Assembly: GCF_904846055.1 (NCBI RefSeq)
Contig: NZ_CAJGYV010000001.1
Location: forward strand, 124,001-188,000
Length of the DNA: 64,000 nucleotides
Reading direction: 5' to 3'
Source of the DNA: Psychrobacter ciconiae
Lineage (GTDB): Bacteria; Pseudomonadota; Gammaproteobacteria; Pseudomonadales; Moraxellaceae
In this document: piece by piece, positions 17,225 through 25,324 of the stretch
How positions within the stretch are numbered: the first letter of the stretch is position 1
How the letters are laid out: every line of letters starts with the position of its first letter
Translations under genes and position numbers: made by a program
Notes under the pieces: model-generated
Databases searched by the model: none
Told to the model about the DNA's origin: nothing
The model's input: only the letters and a program-made list of their open reading frames with translations

Positions 17225-18073
17225 TTATTCACTGATGGGCGTTAACTCAAGACTAAGACCACGTTTTACGGCAGGGCGATTGGCAATGCTTTGCGCCCAG
17301 CGTTTGACGTTGTTATAGTCATCTACTTGTAAAAACTCTCCGGCATCGTAAAGTTTGCCAAGCACCAGTTGACCATACCATGCCCAAATGATGATGTCAG
17401 CAATGGTGTAGCTGCTCTCGCCATCACCGCACATATATTCATTATTTTTCAGATGAATGTCAAGCACATCTAACTGGCGTTTGGCTTCCATGGTGTAGCG
17501 ATTGATGGGGTATTCAAGCTTTTCAGGGGCATAAGCATAAAAATGTCCAAAGCCGCCACCTAAAAATGGCGCCGCGCCCATTTGCCACATCACCCAAGAC
17601 AAGCAGTTGGCGCGGTCTTGACCGGCAGCACTTGGCACAAACTTATCAAATTTTTCTGCCAAGTATAATAAAATTGCGCCGGATTCAAAGATTTTTATCG
17701 GGTTTTTTGGATCAGAATAGTCCACAAGCGCAGGGATTTTTGAGTTTGGGTTAATCTCAACAAACCCTGAGCCAAACTGGTCCCCTTTTGAGATGTCGAT
17801 TTGGTAAGCGTCATAGTCTGCGCCTTGAATGCCGGCTTCTTTTAATTCTTCAAGCAAAATATTGACTTTCACCCCATTTGGCGTGTTGAGTGAGTACAGC
17901 TGAAACGGCGCTGTGCCCTTAGGAAGCGTTTGCTCATGGCGCGCGCCTGCCGTTGGGCGATTGATGCTTGAAAACTTGCCGCCATTATCTTTGTCATTGA
18001 CCCAAACTTTGGGCGGGGTATAAGGTTTTTGATTGTCTTGATGGTCAGTGTTTTGATTGTTATGGCTCATCAT
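17225..18073 (-). CDS. yghU: Glutathione S-transferase family disulfide-bond reductase YghU
   Basis: 282 residues. It has the YghU-specific N-terminal extension (YTPPKVWVNDKDNGGKFSSINRPTAGARHEQ), then a thioredoxin-like GST N-domain (FQLYSLNTPNGVKVNILLEELKEAG), the GSH-binding segment NPNSKIPALVDY with FESGAILLYLAEKF, and an all-helical C-domain (DIIIWAWYGQLVLG). YghU-type enzymes bind two glutathiones and reduce disulphides or peroxides in the cytoplasm. Length and motifs agree with the E. coli protein. A second ATG three bases downstream is an equally possible start. Confidence 0.92.
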   Translation of the reverse strand: MMSHNNQNTDHQDNQKPYTPPKVWVNDKDNGGKFSSINRPTAGARHEQTLPKGTAPFQLYSLNTPNGVKVNILLEELKEAGIQGADYDAYQIDISKGDQFGSGFVEINPNSKIPALVDYSDPKNPIKIFESGAILLYLAEKFDKFVPSAAGQDRANCLSWVMWQMGAAPFLGGGFGHFYAYAPEKLEYPINRYTMEAKRQLDVLDIHLKNNEYMCGDGESSYTIADIIIWAWYGQLVLGKLYDAGEFLQVDDYNNVKRWAQSIANRPAVKRGLSLELTPISE

Positions 18074-18271
18074 GTGCTCCTTAGAGGATTATCATAATAA
18101 TTTTAAGATGGTTTTAAGTTTGACGATTTTGGGAACGTTACACGCCCCAAACTCCTTACTATAAGCAATCCCTACCCATAAAAACTAGAGGCAGGCTGTA
18201 ACGATGACCAAAAGCGCTTTAACAAATCAATAGTTGCCGTTACTCGCCTGCCCTATATTTTTATCCCAAGT

Positions 18272-19506
18272 CGCCGTAAAACCATGCCGCCCTAGGCATG
18301 GATATCAGGCGACAGCCGTTGACGTATGAAATTGTTTGAGGCTTGCTAAAGCTCACTAAACCCAGCAAACTAAAACCATGAAAACACTCAAACTTCGACT
18401 GAAAGACAAACATGCCAAGCAGCTTAATCAATTAAGCAGCGCTGTTAACTTTGTTTGGAACTACGTCAATGAGTTGAGTTTTAAACACTTACAACGAACT
18501 GGAAAGTTTTTTAGTGCTTACGATTTAGCCGAATACACCAAAGGCTCAGGCGCTCTGCTTGGTTTACACTCGCAAACCATTCAAGCGATTAGTGAAACCC
18601 ATGCCAAAAGCCGAAAGCAGTTTAAAAAAGCCAAGCTTCAATGGCGAACCAATAACCCTAAAGCCAAAGTAAAAAGCTTAGGTTGGATACCGTTTAAAAA
18701 GTCAGCGATTAAGCATTTAGCCACACGCCAAAGCGGTAAAAAGGCGCTAAAATCAACCATTCAATTAAGCTTAGCCAAAGGTCAAAAGCTGATTGTTGAG
18801 TTGTTTGATAGCTACAATTTAGCATTGTATGACCTAAATACCCTTGAATTGGTTCAAGAAGCAAGAGGTAGATGGTATGCTTGTATCACGGTTAAAGCCC
18901 AAAATGACACCAAAGCCCAAAGCGGCACAGGTCAGATAGGCATTGATTTAGGATTAAAAGAAGCAGCGACAACCTCAAATGGTGACAAGCTTATTGTCAA
19001 ACAAACTCAAAAATGGGCGGCAAGATTGGCAACGGCGGGGCGAGCTAAGAACAAAAAGCGCGTAACCGCCATTCACGCCAAGATTAGAAATACCCGTAAA
19101 GACATCATTCATAAATTCACTACCAAGCTTGTGCGTAATAACGCCTTGATTGTGGTTGGTGACGTAAAATCAAAATCATTCACTTCCAAAAAAAACTAAT
19201 CTTGCCAAATCGACTTACGATGCAGGTTGGTTTGAACTCAAACGGCAATTGGACTACAAATGCAAGCATGCAGGTTGCCGTTTTGAGATTGTGAATGAAA
19301 GCTACACTACCCAAACCTGTTCAAGCTGTCGCCAAATCATTGACAGTAGTCCTAAAGGTAGAACAGGTTTGCGAATAAGAGAATGGACTTGTGAGTGCGG
19401 TGTCACTCAGCACCGCGATATCAACGCGGCAAGGAACATTCTTGCGGTCGGGCTTGACCGTCTTGCAGAAGGAATCCCCTCACTAAAGTGAGGGAAGGAG
19501 GTCAAA
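18272..19506 (+). mobile_element. IS605-family (TnpB-only, IS1341-type) insertion element
   Basis: About 1.23 kb. The left end from 18272 carries GCCGTAAAACC and a CCATGCC...GGCATGG hairpin. The right end carries a GGTC...GACC hairpin, a CCCTCAC...GTGAGGG hairpin (19477-19494), and ends near GTCAAA (19506). It carries only tnpB; no tnpA (Y1 transposase) is present. The same ends bound the small element at 1203-1480. Elements of this kind encode an omega RNA that overlaps the 3' end of tnpB and the right end, so the two right-end hairpins are probably part of it. Confidence 0.8.
18378..19491 (+). pseudogene. tnpB: TnpB (IS605 OrfB), frameshifted
   Basis: RNA-guided endonuclease family ancestral to Cas12. 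The first 270 codons cover the N-terminal helical and wedge regions and RuvC motif I (GIDLGL, Asp190). The reading then passes a run of eight A (19188-19195) and meets TAA at 19197. Sequence continuing the protein lies in the +1 frame (TNLAKSTYDAGWFELKRQLDYKC), followed by the zinc ribbon (CSSC ... CEC) and RuvC III (DINAARNIL). A one-base gain in the A-run would explain this. The usual RuvC II Glu is not obvious: the segment reads VVGDV where many TnpBs have a Glu. Probably inactive as encoded. Confidence 0.85.
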
Positions 19507-19558
19507 ATGACTCGCTTTAGCTGCTTGACTTATTTTCGAGACTGTAACGAGATTTTTT

Positions 19559-20935
19559 ATGACCACTTTAAGCCGCGCTCAGCATAAATATTTGCCTTAC
19601 GTTTTAGCCGTGGCGCTGTTTATGCAGATTTTGGATGCCACCATTTTAAATACCGCGCTGCCAAAAATGGCAGAAGCGCTTGGTGAGTCGCCGCTGAACA
19701 TGCAGTGGGCGGTCATCAGCTACGCCTTAACGCTGGCGATTTTTATCCCGATTAGCGGTTATCTGGCGGACAAACTTGGTACGCGAAAGGTGTTTTTAAG
19801 CGCGGTGGTGATTTTTTGTGTGGGCTCCCTGCTTTGTGCCCTATCGCCCAATCTGAACTTACTCATTGCCGCGCGCGTCGTTCAAGCGATAGGCGGTGCG
19901 ATGATGACGCCGGTGGCTAGGCTTATTTTGGTGAAGTCCTACCCAAGAAACAAGCTGTTAACCGTGATGAACTTTGCGGTGATTCCGGCGCTGATTGCAC
20001 CGCTTGTCGGACCTCTGCTTGGCGGCTATTTGGTTGAGCTTGCCAGCTGGCATTGGATTTTTTTAATCAATATCCCTATGGGGCTTTTGGGGCTGGTTTT
20101 GGGATTTAAATTGATTCCTGATTTGTTTGAGGCAACCCAAAATCTTGACTGGCAAGGGTTTTTATTGTTTGCCTTAGCGGCTTGCGGGCTGACTTTGGCG
20201 GTGGAGTTTGGCTCGCAAACGGGTCGCGGAACGCTTGGGCTGATATTGGGCGCAATTTCCATTATTTTACTTTTAATTTATGTTCGCTATGCCAAAAATA
20301 AAGCCGCGCCGCTGTTTCCTTTAAGCCTATTTGGCATTCGCACCTTTGCCATTGGCATCACGGGCAATTTATTGACAAGGCTTGGTATTAGCGCGGTGCC
20401 GTTTTTATTGCCATTGCTGCTGCAAGTGGTGTTTGGCTTTTCGCCCTCAAAAGCCGGCTGGCTTCTTGCCCCTATCGCCGTGGGCGCGATGGGGATTAAG
20501 CCTTTGGTCAGTAAAATCATTCAGCGCTTTAGTTACCGCAATGTTTTGGTGGTGAACACGCTTTTGCTTGGGGTTTTGATTATTATTTTGGCACAATTTA
20601 ACAACCCCGAGCACTGGCCGTGGTTTGTTCCTATTTTGGTGCTGATGGGCGCTTGCAACTCCATGCAGTTTAGCGCGATGAATACCATCACCATCGGCGA
20701 CCTAAAAGGCACCCAAACCAGCAGCGGCAACAGTTTGATGGCGGTCAATCAGCAGCTAGCCATCAGCTTTGGCATTGCTTTTGGCGCGGCGATGCTTAAC
20801 CTGCTTCGCGAGCGCTTCATGCTTGATACGCTCACCGCCTTTCAAACCACCTACTGGGTGCTTGGCGGCATCACCATCTTATCAGGGCTGTACTTTTTAA
20901 GGCTCAATCCTGAAGATGGTCGCGGTATGTATTAA
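19559..20935 (+). CDS. MFS drug-efflux transporter, DHA2 (EmrB/QacA, MdtD-like)
   Basis: 458 residues with about 14 predicted membrane helices. It has the DHA2 motif D1 (LDATILNTALPKMAEAL), motif A (GYLADKLGTRKVF) and motif C (PALIAPLVGPLLGGYL). The length is close to MdtD/YegB. It is an inner-membrane proton antiporter, probably exporting drugs or organic compounds; the substrate cannot be told from sequence. ATG at 19559 follows an ACGAGAT sequence. It starts 52 bp after the IS605-type element, so its original promoter region may have been displaced by the insertion. Confidence 0.85.
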   Translation: MTTLSRAQHKYLPYVLAVALFMQILDATILNTALPKMAEALGESPLNMQWAVISYALTLAIFIPISGYLADKLGTRKVFLSAVVIFCVGSLLCALSPNLNLLIAARVVQAIGGAMMTPVARLILVKSYPRNKLLTVMNFAVIPALIAPLVGPLLGGYLVELASWHWIFLINIPMGLLGLVLGFKLIPDLFEATQNLDWQGFLLFALAACGLTLAVEFGSQTGRGTLGLILGAISIILLLIYVRYAKNKAAPLFPLSLFGIRTFAIGITGNLLTRLGISAVPFLLPLLLQVVFGFSPSKAGWLLAPIAVGAMGIKPLVSKIIQRFSYRNVLVVNTLLLGVLIIILAQFNNPEHWPWFVPILVLMGACNSMQFSAMNTITIGDLKGTQTSSGNSLMAVNQQLAISFGIAFGAAMLNLLRERFMLDTLTAFQTTYWVLGGITILSGLYFLRLNPEDGRGMY

Positions 20936-20963
20936 TCCATGTATTAATCAAAGCCCTGTGCCT

Positions 20964-21011
20964 AAAAAAGCCGTTATTTCTCAAGCCAAAAGCATTGAAA
21001 AATAACGGCTT
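20964..21011. terminator. Terminator between MFS gene and bacterioferritin genes
   Basis: AAGCCGTTATTT (20968-20979) and AAATAACGGCTT (21000-21011) pair perfectly. Read on the minus strand it is followed by six T (plus-strand A run 20964-20969), so it terminates the bacterioferritin transcript and perhaps the MFS transcript as well. Confidence 0.75.
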
Positions 21012-21055
21012 AATCGCAATCATATCTAAAGTGGACTTATTTAGCGGCTTTAAGA

Positions 21056-21538
21056 TTAAGCGCTTGGCGCATCGCCCATCTGCGATTGGATGTAGTTTTG
21101 AGCGCCAATCTCATCAATTAAATAAAGCTGGGTTTCCGTCCAGTCCTCATACTCTTCATTGCCATCTTTTAGGCGAACCAGCAGCTTTCGCGACACATAG
21201 TCTTGGTGCGCCTCGCAAGTGGCGATGGCATCGGTGATAATGCCAAGCTTTTGCCGCTCAAGGCGCAAGTTGCAATCTAGCACCTCTGGAACATCCTCAC
21301 CAATATATAGCTTGCCCAAATCTTGCAAATTAGGCAGACCTTCAAGCAGCAGCACCCGCTCAATCAAGTCATCCGACCATTTCATCTCTTTGATGGACTG
21401 ATGATAAAAATTATCATTGAGGACTTGAAGCCCCCAGTGCCGCGCCATTCTGGCATGTAAAAAATACTGATTGATGGCAATCAATGACTGACCAAGCACT
21501 TTATTTAGTGCCATGATGACCGCTTTATCACCTTTCAT
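21056..21538 (-). CDS. bfr: Bacterioferritin subunit, haem-binding but ferroxidase-deficient
   Basis: 160 residues, full bacterioferritin length. Aligned with E. coli Bfr, the haem ligand Met52 is present, but the ferroxidase ligands are largely lost: position 18 is Ser, 54 is Trp, 127 is Asn and 130 is Tyr; only Glu51 and Glu94 are kept. It should therefore contribute haem sites and not oxidise iron itself. The neighbouring subunit (21615-22106) has the opposite pattern, so the two presumably co-assemble into a 24-mer iron store. The genes are 76 bp apart on the same strand. Confidence 0.88.
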   Translation of the reverse strand: MKGDKAVIMALNKVLGQSLIAINQYFLHARMARHWGLQVLNDNFYHQSIKEMKWSDDLIERVLLLEGLPNLQDLGKLYIGEDVPEVLDCNLRLERQKLGIITDAIATCEAHQDYVSRKLLVRLKDGNEEYEDWTETQLYLIDEIGAQNYIQSQMGDAPSA

Positions 21539-21614
21539 AACCTTGCTCCTACCTTTTGATAGTGATGATTTTGAAATAAAAACTGCTTTTCATTAAAAGT
21601 CATTGTTTAGCCGG

Positions 21615-22106
21615 CTATTGGGTCACCTCTGCCGGAACTTCTTTGATTTGACTTTGTAAGTAGTTTTTAATTCCCACCATATCAATCAAGCGCAGCTGCT
21701 GCTCAAGCCAATGCGCGTGGTCTTCTTCAGTATCCTCAAGCTGCAGCACCAGCATTTCGCGGGTCACGTAATCGCGCTCTTCTTCGCAAATGGCGATGCC
21801 TTTTTTCAGATGCCCTTGCACCTCGTATTCAAGGTCTAAATCAAACTTGAGCATCTCAGGAACGGTTTTGCCAATATGAATGTCATCAACTTTCATGTTA
21901 GGCGTACCACCAAGCATCAAAATTCGGCGGATGATTTGCTGAGCGTGCAAGGTTTCATCTTGCATTTCATGGTGAATGCGCTCATAAAGCTTGCCAAATT
22001 CCCATTCGGCGTACATTTCAGAGTGAATAAAATACTGGTCACGGGCAGCAAGCTCGCCGCCAAGTAAAAAATTAAGGTAGTCAATAACCTTTGGGCTGCC
22101 AATCAT
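21615..22106 (-). CDS. bfr: Bacterioferritin subunit, ferroxidase-competent
   Basis: 163 residues. Aligned with E. coli Bfr, the di-iron ligands are present (Glu18, Glu51, His54, the Glu at the 94 equivalent, and the EExxH-like segment DTEEDH near 127-130), but the haem ligand Met52 is Thr. This subunit oxidises Fe(II) for storage. It is first of the two in transcription order. A GGAG-containing ribosome site precedes the ATG at 22106. Split heme/ferroxidase bacterioferritin pairs are known in several proteobacteria. Confidence 0.9.
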   Translation of the reverse strand: MIGSPKVIDYLNFLLGGELAARDQYFIHSEMYAEWEFGKLYERIHHEMQDETLHAQQIIRRILMLGGTPNMKVDDIHIGKTVPEMLKFDLDLEYEVQGHLKKGIAICEEERDYVTREMLVLQLEDTEEDHAHWLEQQLRLIDMVGIKNYLQSQIKEVPAEVTQ

Positions 22107-22347
22107 CGTTTATTCTCCTTGATTATCTTAATCCAAACCTTTTAGGCGGCTAAATGTTCAAATAGCATAATTTAGAATCGCCAAAAGCTCTATAGTCGTA
22201 GTGTACCATAGAGCCTTGGGAAATCTTGTAACGATAATAACTAAGAATAAGATGCCAGTTGAGAACTATAATTAGCTAGAACAGAAATTAGCTAGAACTG
22301 AGACCGTTTGAAGGGAGAAGCAGCCGCTCGCAACATTTATAAAATCA

Positions 22348-22539
22348 CTAAACTGCGTAAGCTAGCCCTTCAAGCTTGGCATGGTGCTCGGTCAAGTAAT
22401 CATTGACCATCGGCTCACAGCAGCCGCAGCAAGTGGCGACATCAAGGGTGTCTTTTAAGCCGTTCATGGTGTCGATTCCTGAGGCAATCGCCGCTTTGAT
22501 TTGTTTTTCTTTCACATCATTGCAGATACAAACGTACAT
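22348..22539 (-). CDS. bfd: Bacterioferritin-associated ferredoxin
   Basis: 63 residues with the BFD-like [2Fe-2S] motif: Cys-x-Cys at the N-terminus (CICND) and Cys-x2-Cys in CCGCC. Bfd docks on bacterioferritin and passes electrons to its haem to release stored iron. It lies 240 bp upstream of the bacterioferritin pair, on the same strand. A Fur-like box overlaps its promoter region, fitting expression when iron is scarce. Confidence 0.92.
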   Translation of the reverse strand: MYVCICNDVKEKQIKAAIASGIDTMNGLKDTLDVATCCGCCEPMVNDYLTEHHAKLEGLAYAV

Positions 22540-22630
22540 AGACGCGCTCCTACCTATTTCTATATGTTGCGTGGTGCTGACTTCATCAAAGTTAAGTTAG
22601 GAATCAACACGTTATCTGATCATCTCTGTT

Positions 22631-22657
22631 TTAGTATAATAACGATAATTATTATTA
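22631..22657 (-). promoter_or_regulatory. Fur-box-like operator in the bfd promoter
   Basis: CGATAAT-T-ATTATTA (22643-22657) matches the 7-1-7 Fur consensus TGATAAT-N-ATTATCA at 12 of 14 arm positions. On the minus strand a TATACT (-10-like, plus 22632-22637) follows immediately. The site is about 100 bp upstream of the bfd ATG. Fur control of bfd is well known in other gamma-proteobacteria. Confidence 0.6.
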
Positions 22658-22838
22658 TTTACAATAGCTTTTTGCAAATAAAGTCATTATTTAACCCGTA
22701 TCACGAAACTCATCAGGCTTGATTCAATGATTTTTGCCGCTACCAAAAAATGCTAAAATAATTCCGTCCTTAGCGTGAATGGTCAAAAACCAAAAACATG
22801 CGATAGACGTTGTGACTTTTTTGTTGTGGAAGTGCGAT

Positions 22839-23153
22839 ATGTCCGAAGTTGTTAACATCCAGCCCATTGAGCTGTTTAAGGTGCTCTCAGACCCGACCCG
22901 ATTAAAGCTGTTTCAAATTTTATTCCAAAAAGAAGCGCGCTGCGTTTGTGAGCTGGTTGAAATGCTCGACCAGCCGCAGCCGACAGTGTCGCGGCATCTT
23001 AACCATCTTAAAAAACTGGGGATTTTAAGCGCTGTCCGTGATGGCACGTGGATGTGGTATCAGGTTGCCGATGATTTGCCCGCGTGGTGTGAGCAGATTT
23101 TGCAGACGACATATCAGACGCTCAACTGCCAAGGCTCGATGACCTCGGGCTGA
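22839..23153 (+). CDS. ArsR/SmtB-family metalloregulator
   Basis: About 104 residues with a winged helix-turn-helix: LFKVLSDPTRLKLFQIL, then CVCELVEMLDQPQPTVSRHLNHLKKLGIL and a wing (AVRDGTWMWYQV). The CVCEL sequence at the start of the recognition region is the alpha-3 site that binds As(III)/Sb(III) in ArsR proteins, and a further Cys (PAWCEQ) lies near the C-terminus. The ATG at 22839 (MSEVVNI) is chosen over the upstream in-frame ATG at 22779. No arsenic genes are adjacent; it sits between bfd and cysG, so its target is unclear. Confidence 0.85.
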   Translation: MSEVVNIQPIELFKVLSDPTRLKLFQILFQKEARCVCELVEMLDQPQPTVSRHLNHLKKLGILSAVRDGTWMWYQVADDLPAWCEQILQTTYQTLNCQGSMTSG

Positions 23154-23309
23154 TGGTGATTTTGTTATACCCTATTCCGAATCTTGCTAGATTTTGGTTA
23201 TTTTATTGGAATTAGGAATATACTAATGCCAATTTGCTAGGTGAGTGTCGGGGTTATACTGCCGCATAATGGTTGCTATTACGTGACTCATTCATTGGAC
23301 AGTAGGCTC

Positions 23310-24848
23310 ATGAACACCTTTCCCCTTTTTTTTAAACTTGAAAACCAACCCGTGGTGATTATCGGTGGCGGTGAGGTGGCACTGCGAAAAGCAGATTTGC
23401 TCAGCCGCGCTCAGGCGAATATCACCATCGTTGCCCCAAGCATTTGTGATGAGCTGACCGAGCTGTTAAGCGCTGACCGGCACCAGTTTATTTACGGCTC
23501 TTATCACGCCGATCATCTAACAGGGGCGCGAATTGTCATTGCGGCAACCGATGATGGGGCGCTTAATGAGCAAATTTATCACGATGCGCGCGCACGTAAT
23601 ATTCCGATCAATGTGGTGGACACGCCGCCTCTTTGTGATTTTATTTTCCCTGCCATTGTTGATCGTAGCCCGATTGTGATTGGCATCTCCTCGAACGGCA
23701 AAGCGCCGGTGCTCGCCCGCCTGCTTCGCGCGCGCCTTGAGACCTTAATCCCGCAGGGCTACGGCAAGCTTGCAGGGCTTGCCGGCGAGTTTCGTGATGA
23801 GGTGAAAGCCAAAATCCCAACGCTTAATGGCAGGCGTAAGTTTTGGGAGCGCGCCTTTGAGGGCAAGGTCAGCGAGCTTGTGTTTGCAGGCGATGAAAAA
23901 AAAGCCGCCAACATGCTCAAAGCTGCGCTTGATGATCCTAAGCCGCAAGAGATGACCCAAAATACCGGCGAGGTTTATATCGTTGGCGCAGGTCCCGGTG
24001 ACCCAGAGCTATTGACCTTTAAAGCATTGCGACTGATGCAGCAAGCCGACATTGTTTTTTATGATGCCCTTGTCTCCCCTGAAGTGCTTGACCTTTGCCG
24101 CCGCGATGCTGACAAAGTTTATGTGGGTAAGAAGCGCAGCAATCATGCGGTGGCGCAACTGGGAATCAATGAGCTGTTGATTCAGCACGCCCAAAACGGT
24201 CGACGCGTGGTGCGCCTCAAAGGCGGTGACCCGTTCATCTTTGGTCGTGGCGGTGAGGAAATCGAAGCTCTGCGCGCTCATAATATCCCCTATCAAGTCG
24301 TCCCAGGCATCACCGCGGCAAACGCGGCAGCAAGCTACGCCGGAATCCCACTGACCCACCGCGACCACGCGCAATCGGTGCGCTTTGTGACCGGCTATCT
24401 GAAAGCTGGCGAGCCCAACGGCAACTTTGAGAGTCTGTTAAATACCGATGAAACGGTGGTTTTTTATATGGGACTGCACTCGCTTGAGCGGTTAACGACA
24501 GGGTTAATAGATGCCGGTCGCGCCGCTCATACGCCAATAGCGATTGTCTCAAACGCCAGTCAGCCCAATCAGCAGGTGCTGACAGGAACGCTTGACAATA
24601 TCGTCCAAAAACAAGCCGAAGCTTGCCTGCCAACGCCGGCGCTACTTATTATGGGTGACGTTGTCGCCTTGCATCATGACTTGGCGTGGTACAACCAAAG
24701 CGGCGCGGCGGATGATAGCGGCAACTGGCTTCGCGGTGGTCGCGCAAATGTTGATGCCAGTCGCAAAAAAGACACGCAGGCGCATGCCCTTGCGATGATT
24801 GCCAATCAAAGCGCGCAGGAGGATATTGAATCCTTAGTTATTGGCTAA
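23310..24848 (+). CDS. cysG: Siroheme synthase CysG (trifunctional)
   Basis: 512 residues. The N-terminal part is precorrin-2 dehydrogenase/sirohydrochlorin ferrochelatase with the NAD site VVIIGGGEVALRKADLL and ISSNGKAPVLARLLR. The C-terminal part is uroporphyrinogen-III methyltransferase (VYIVGAGPGDPELLTFKA, LKGGDPFIFGRGGEE, VVPGITAANAAASYAGIPLTHR). It makes siroheme for sulphite and nitrite reductases in the cytoplasm. The start is ATG 23310 (MNTFPLFFKLE), matching the family; the in-frame upstream codons are not conserved. Confidence 0.95.
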   Translation: MNTFPLFFKLENQPVVIIGGGEVALRKADLLSRAQANITIVAPSICDELTELLSADRHQFIYGSYHADHLTGARIVIAATDDGALNEQIYHDARARNIPINVVDTPPLCDFIFPAIVDRSPIVIGISSNGKAPVLARLLRARLETLIPQGYGKLAGLAGEFRDEVKAKIPTLNGRRKFWERAFEGKVSELVFAGDEKKAANMLKAALDDPKPQEMTQNTGEVYIVGAGPGDPELLTFKALRLMQQADIVFYDALVSPEVLDLCRRDADKVYVGKKRSNHAVAQLGINELLIQHAQNGRRVVRLKGGDPFIFGRGGEEIEALRAHNIPYQVVPGITAANAAASYAGIPLTHRDHAQSVRFVTGYLKAGEPNGNFESLLNTDETVVFYMGLHSLERLTTGLIDAGRAAHTPIAIVSNASQPNQQVLTGTLDNIVQKQAEACLPTPALLIMGDVVALHHDLAWYNQSGAADDSGNWLRGGRANVDASRKKDTQAHALAMIANQSAQEDIESLVIG

Positions 24849-24936
24849 CATTTTGCAGGTTAAAAACCAACGATTAAATAACCTTTGTTTGTTTTTTTGA
24901 CTTATAATGAGAGATATGCTGTTAAAGGCGCATCTT

Positions 24937-25215
24937 ATGACCAAATCTCTTGTTATCGCCGCCGCTTTATTTGCAGCCACGCTCGTTTCTGCTGAAGCGC
25001 AAGTTTGCAAAGTCACCGACCCGACAACGACCAAGCTGAACGTCCGTGATAGCCCCTCGGGCAAAATCATCGGCAAGCTTGCTAATGGTCGCCTCGTTTA
25101 TATCACCGATATCGATTACGACGCTAAAGGCAGAGCTTGGGCACTGGTGTTTGATGTCAAAAACGATCGCTATTTGGGCTGGGTATTTCGCGAGTTTATC
25201 AGTTGTTATCAGTAA
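24937..25215 (+). CDS. Small periplasmic SH3-domain protein
   Basis: About 92 residues: a signal peptide (MTKSLVIAAALFAATLVSAEA) and one bacterial SH3 domain (LNVRDSPSGKIIGKLANGRLVYI, then GWVFREFISC). Two Cys flank the domain (VCKV and SCYQ) and could form a disulphide. Such single SH3 proteins often bind cell wall or partner proteins. An upstream in-frame ATG at 24907 overlaps a TATAAT promoter element (24903-24908), which favours 24937. A perfect-palindrome terminator follows. Confidence 0.8.
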   Translation: MTKSLVIAAALFAATLVSAEAQVCKVTDPTTTKLNVRDSPSGKIIGKLANGRLVYITDIDYDAKGRAWALVFDVKNDRYLGWVFREFISCYQ

Positions 25216-25217
25216 AC

Positions 25218-25249
25218 AAAAAACCACCGAACGTTCGGTGGTTTTTTTA
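25218..25249. terminator. Bidirectional palindromic terminator
   Basis: AAAACCACCGAACG and CGTTCGGTGGTTTT form an uninterrupted palindrome with A- and T-runs on either side, directly after the SH3-protein stop codon. Confidence 0.9.
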
Positions 25250-25324
25250 CGCTATCCTTTATCAGGTTAATTTTGCTAGAATATCTCCATCTCCTTTTAT
25301 GATTTTTAATAATAAGCCAAACTT

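Noticed and set aside
19185-19200. Programmed -1 frameshift in tnpB
   Set aside because: The A-run is slippery but the downstream frame needs +1, so an indel is more likely.
22779-22838. Longer N-terminus for the ArsR regulator
   Set aside because: The 20 extra residues are not part of the ArsR fold, and the ATG at 22839 fits the family start.
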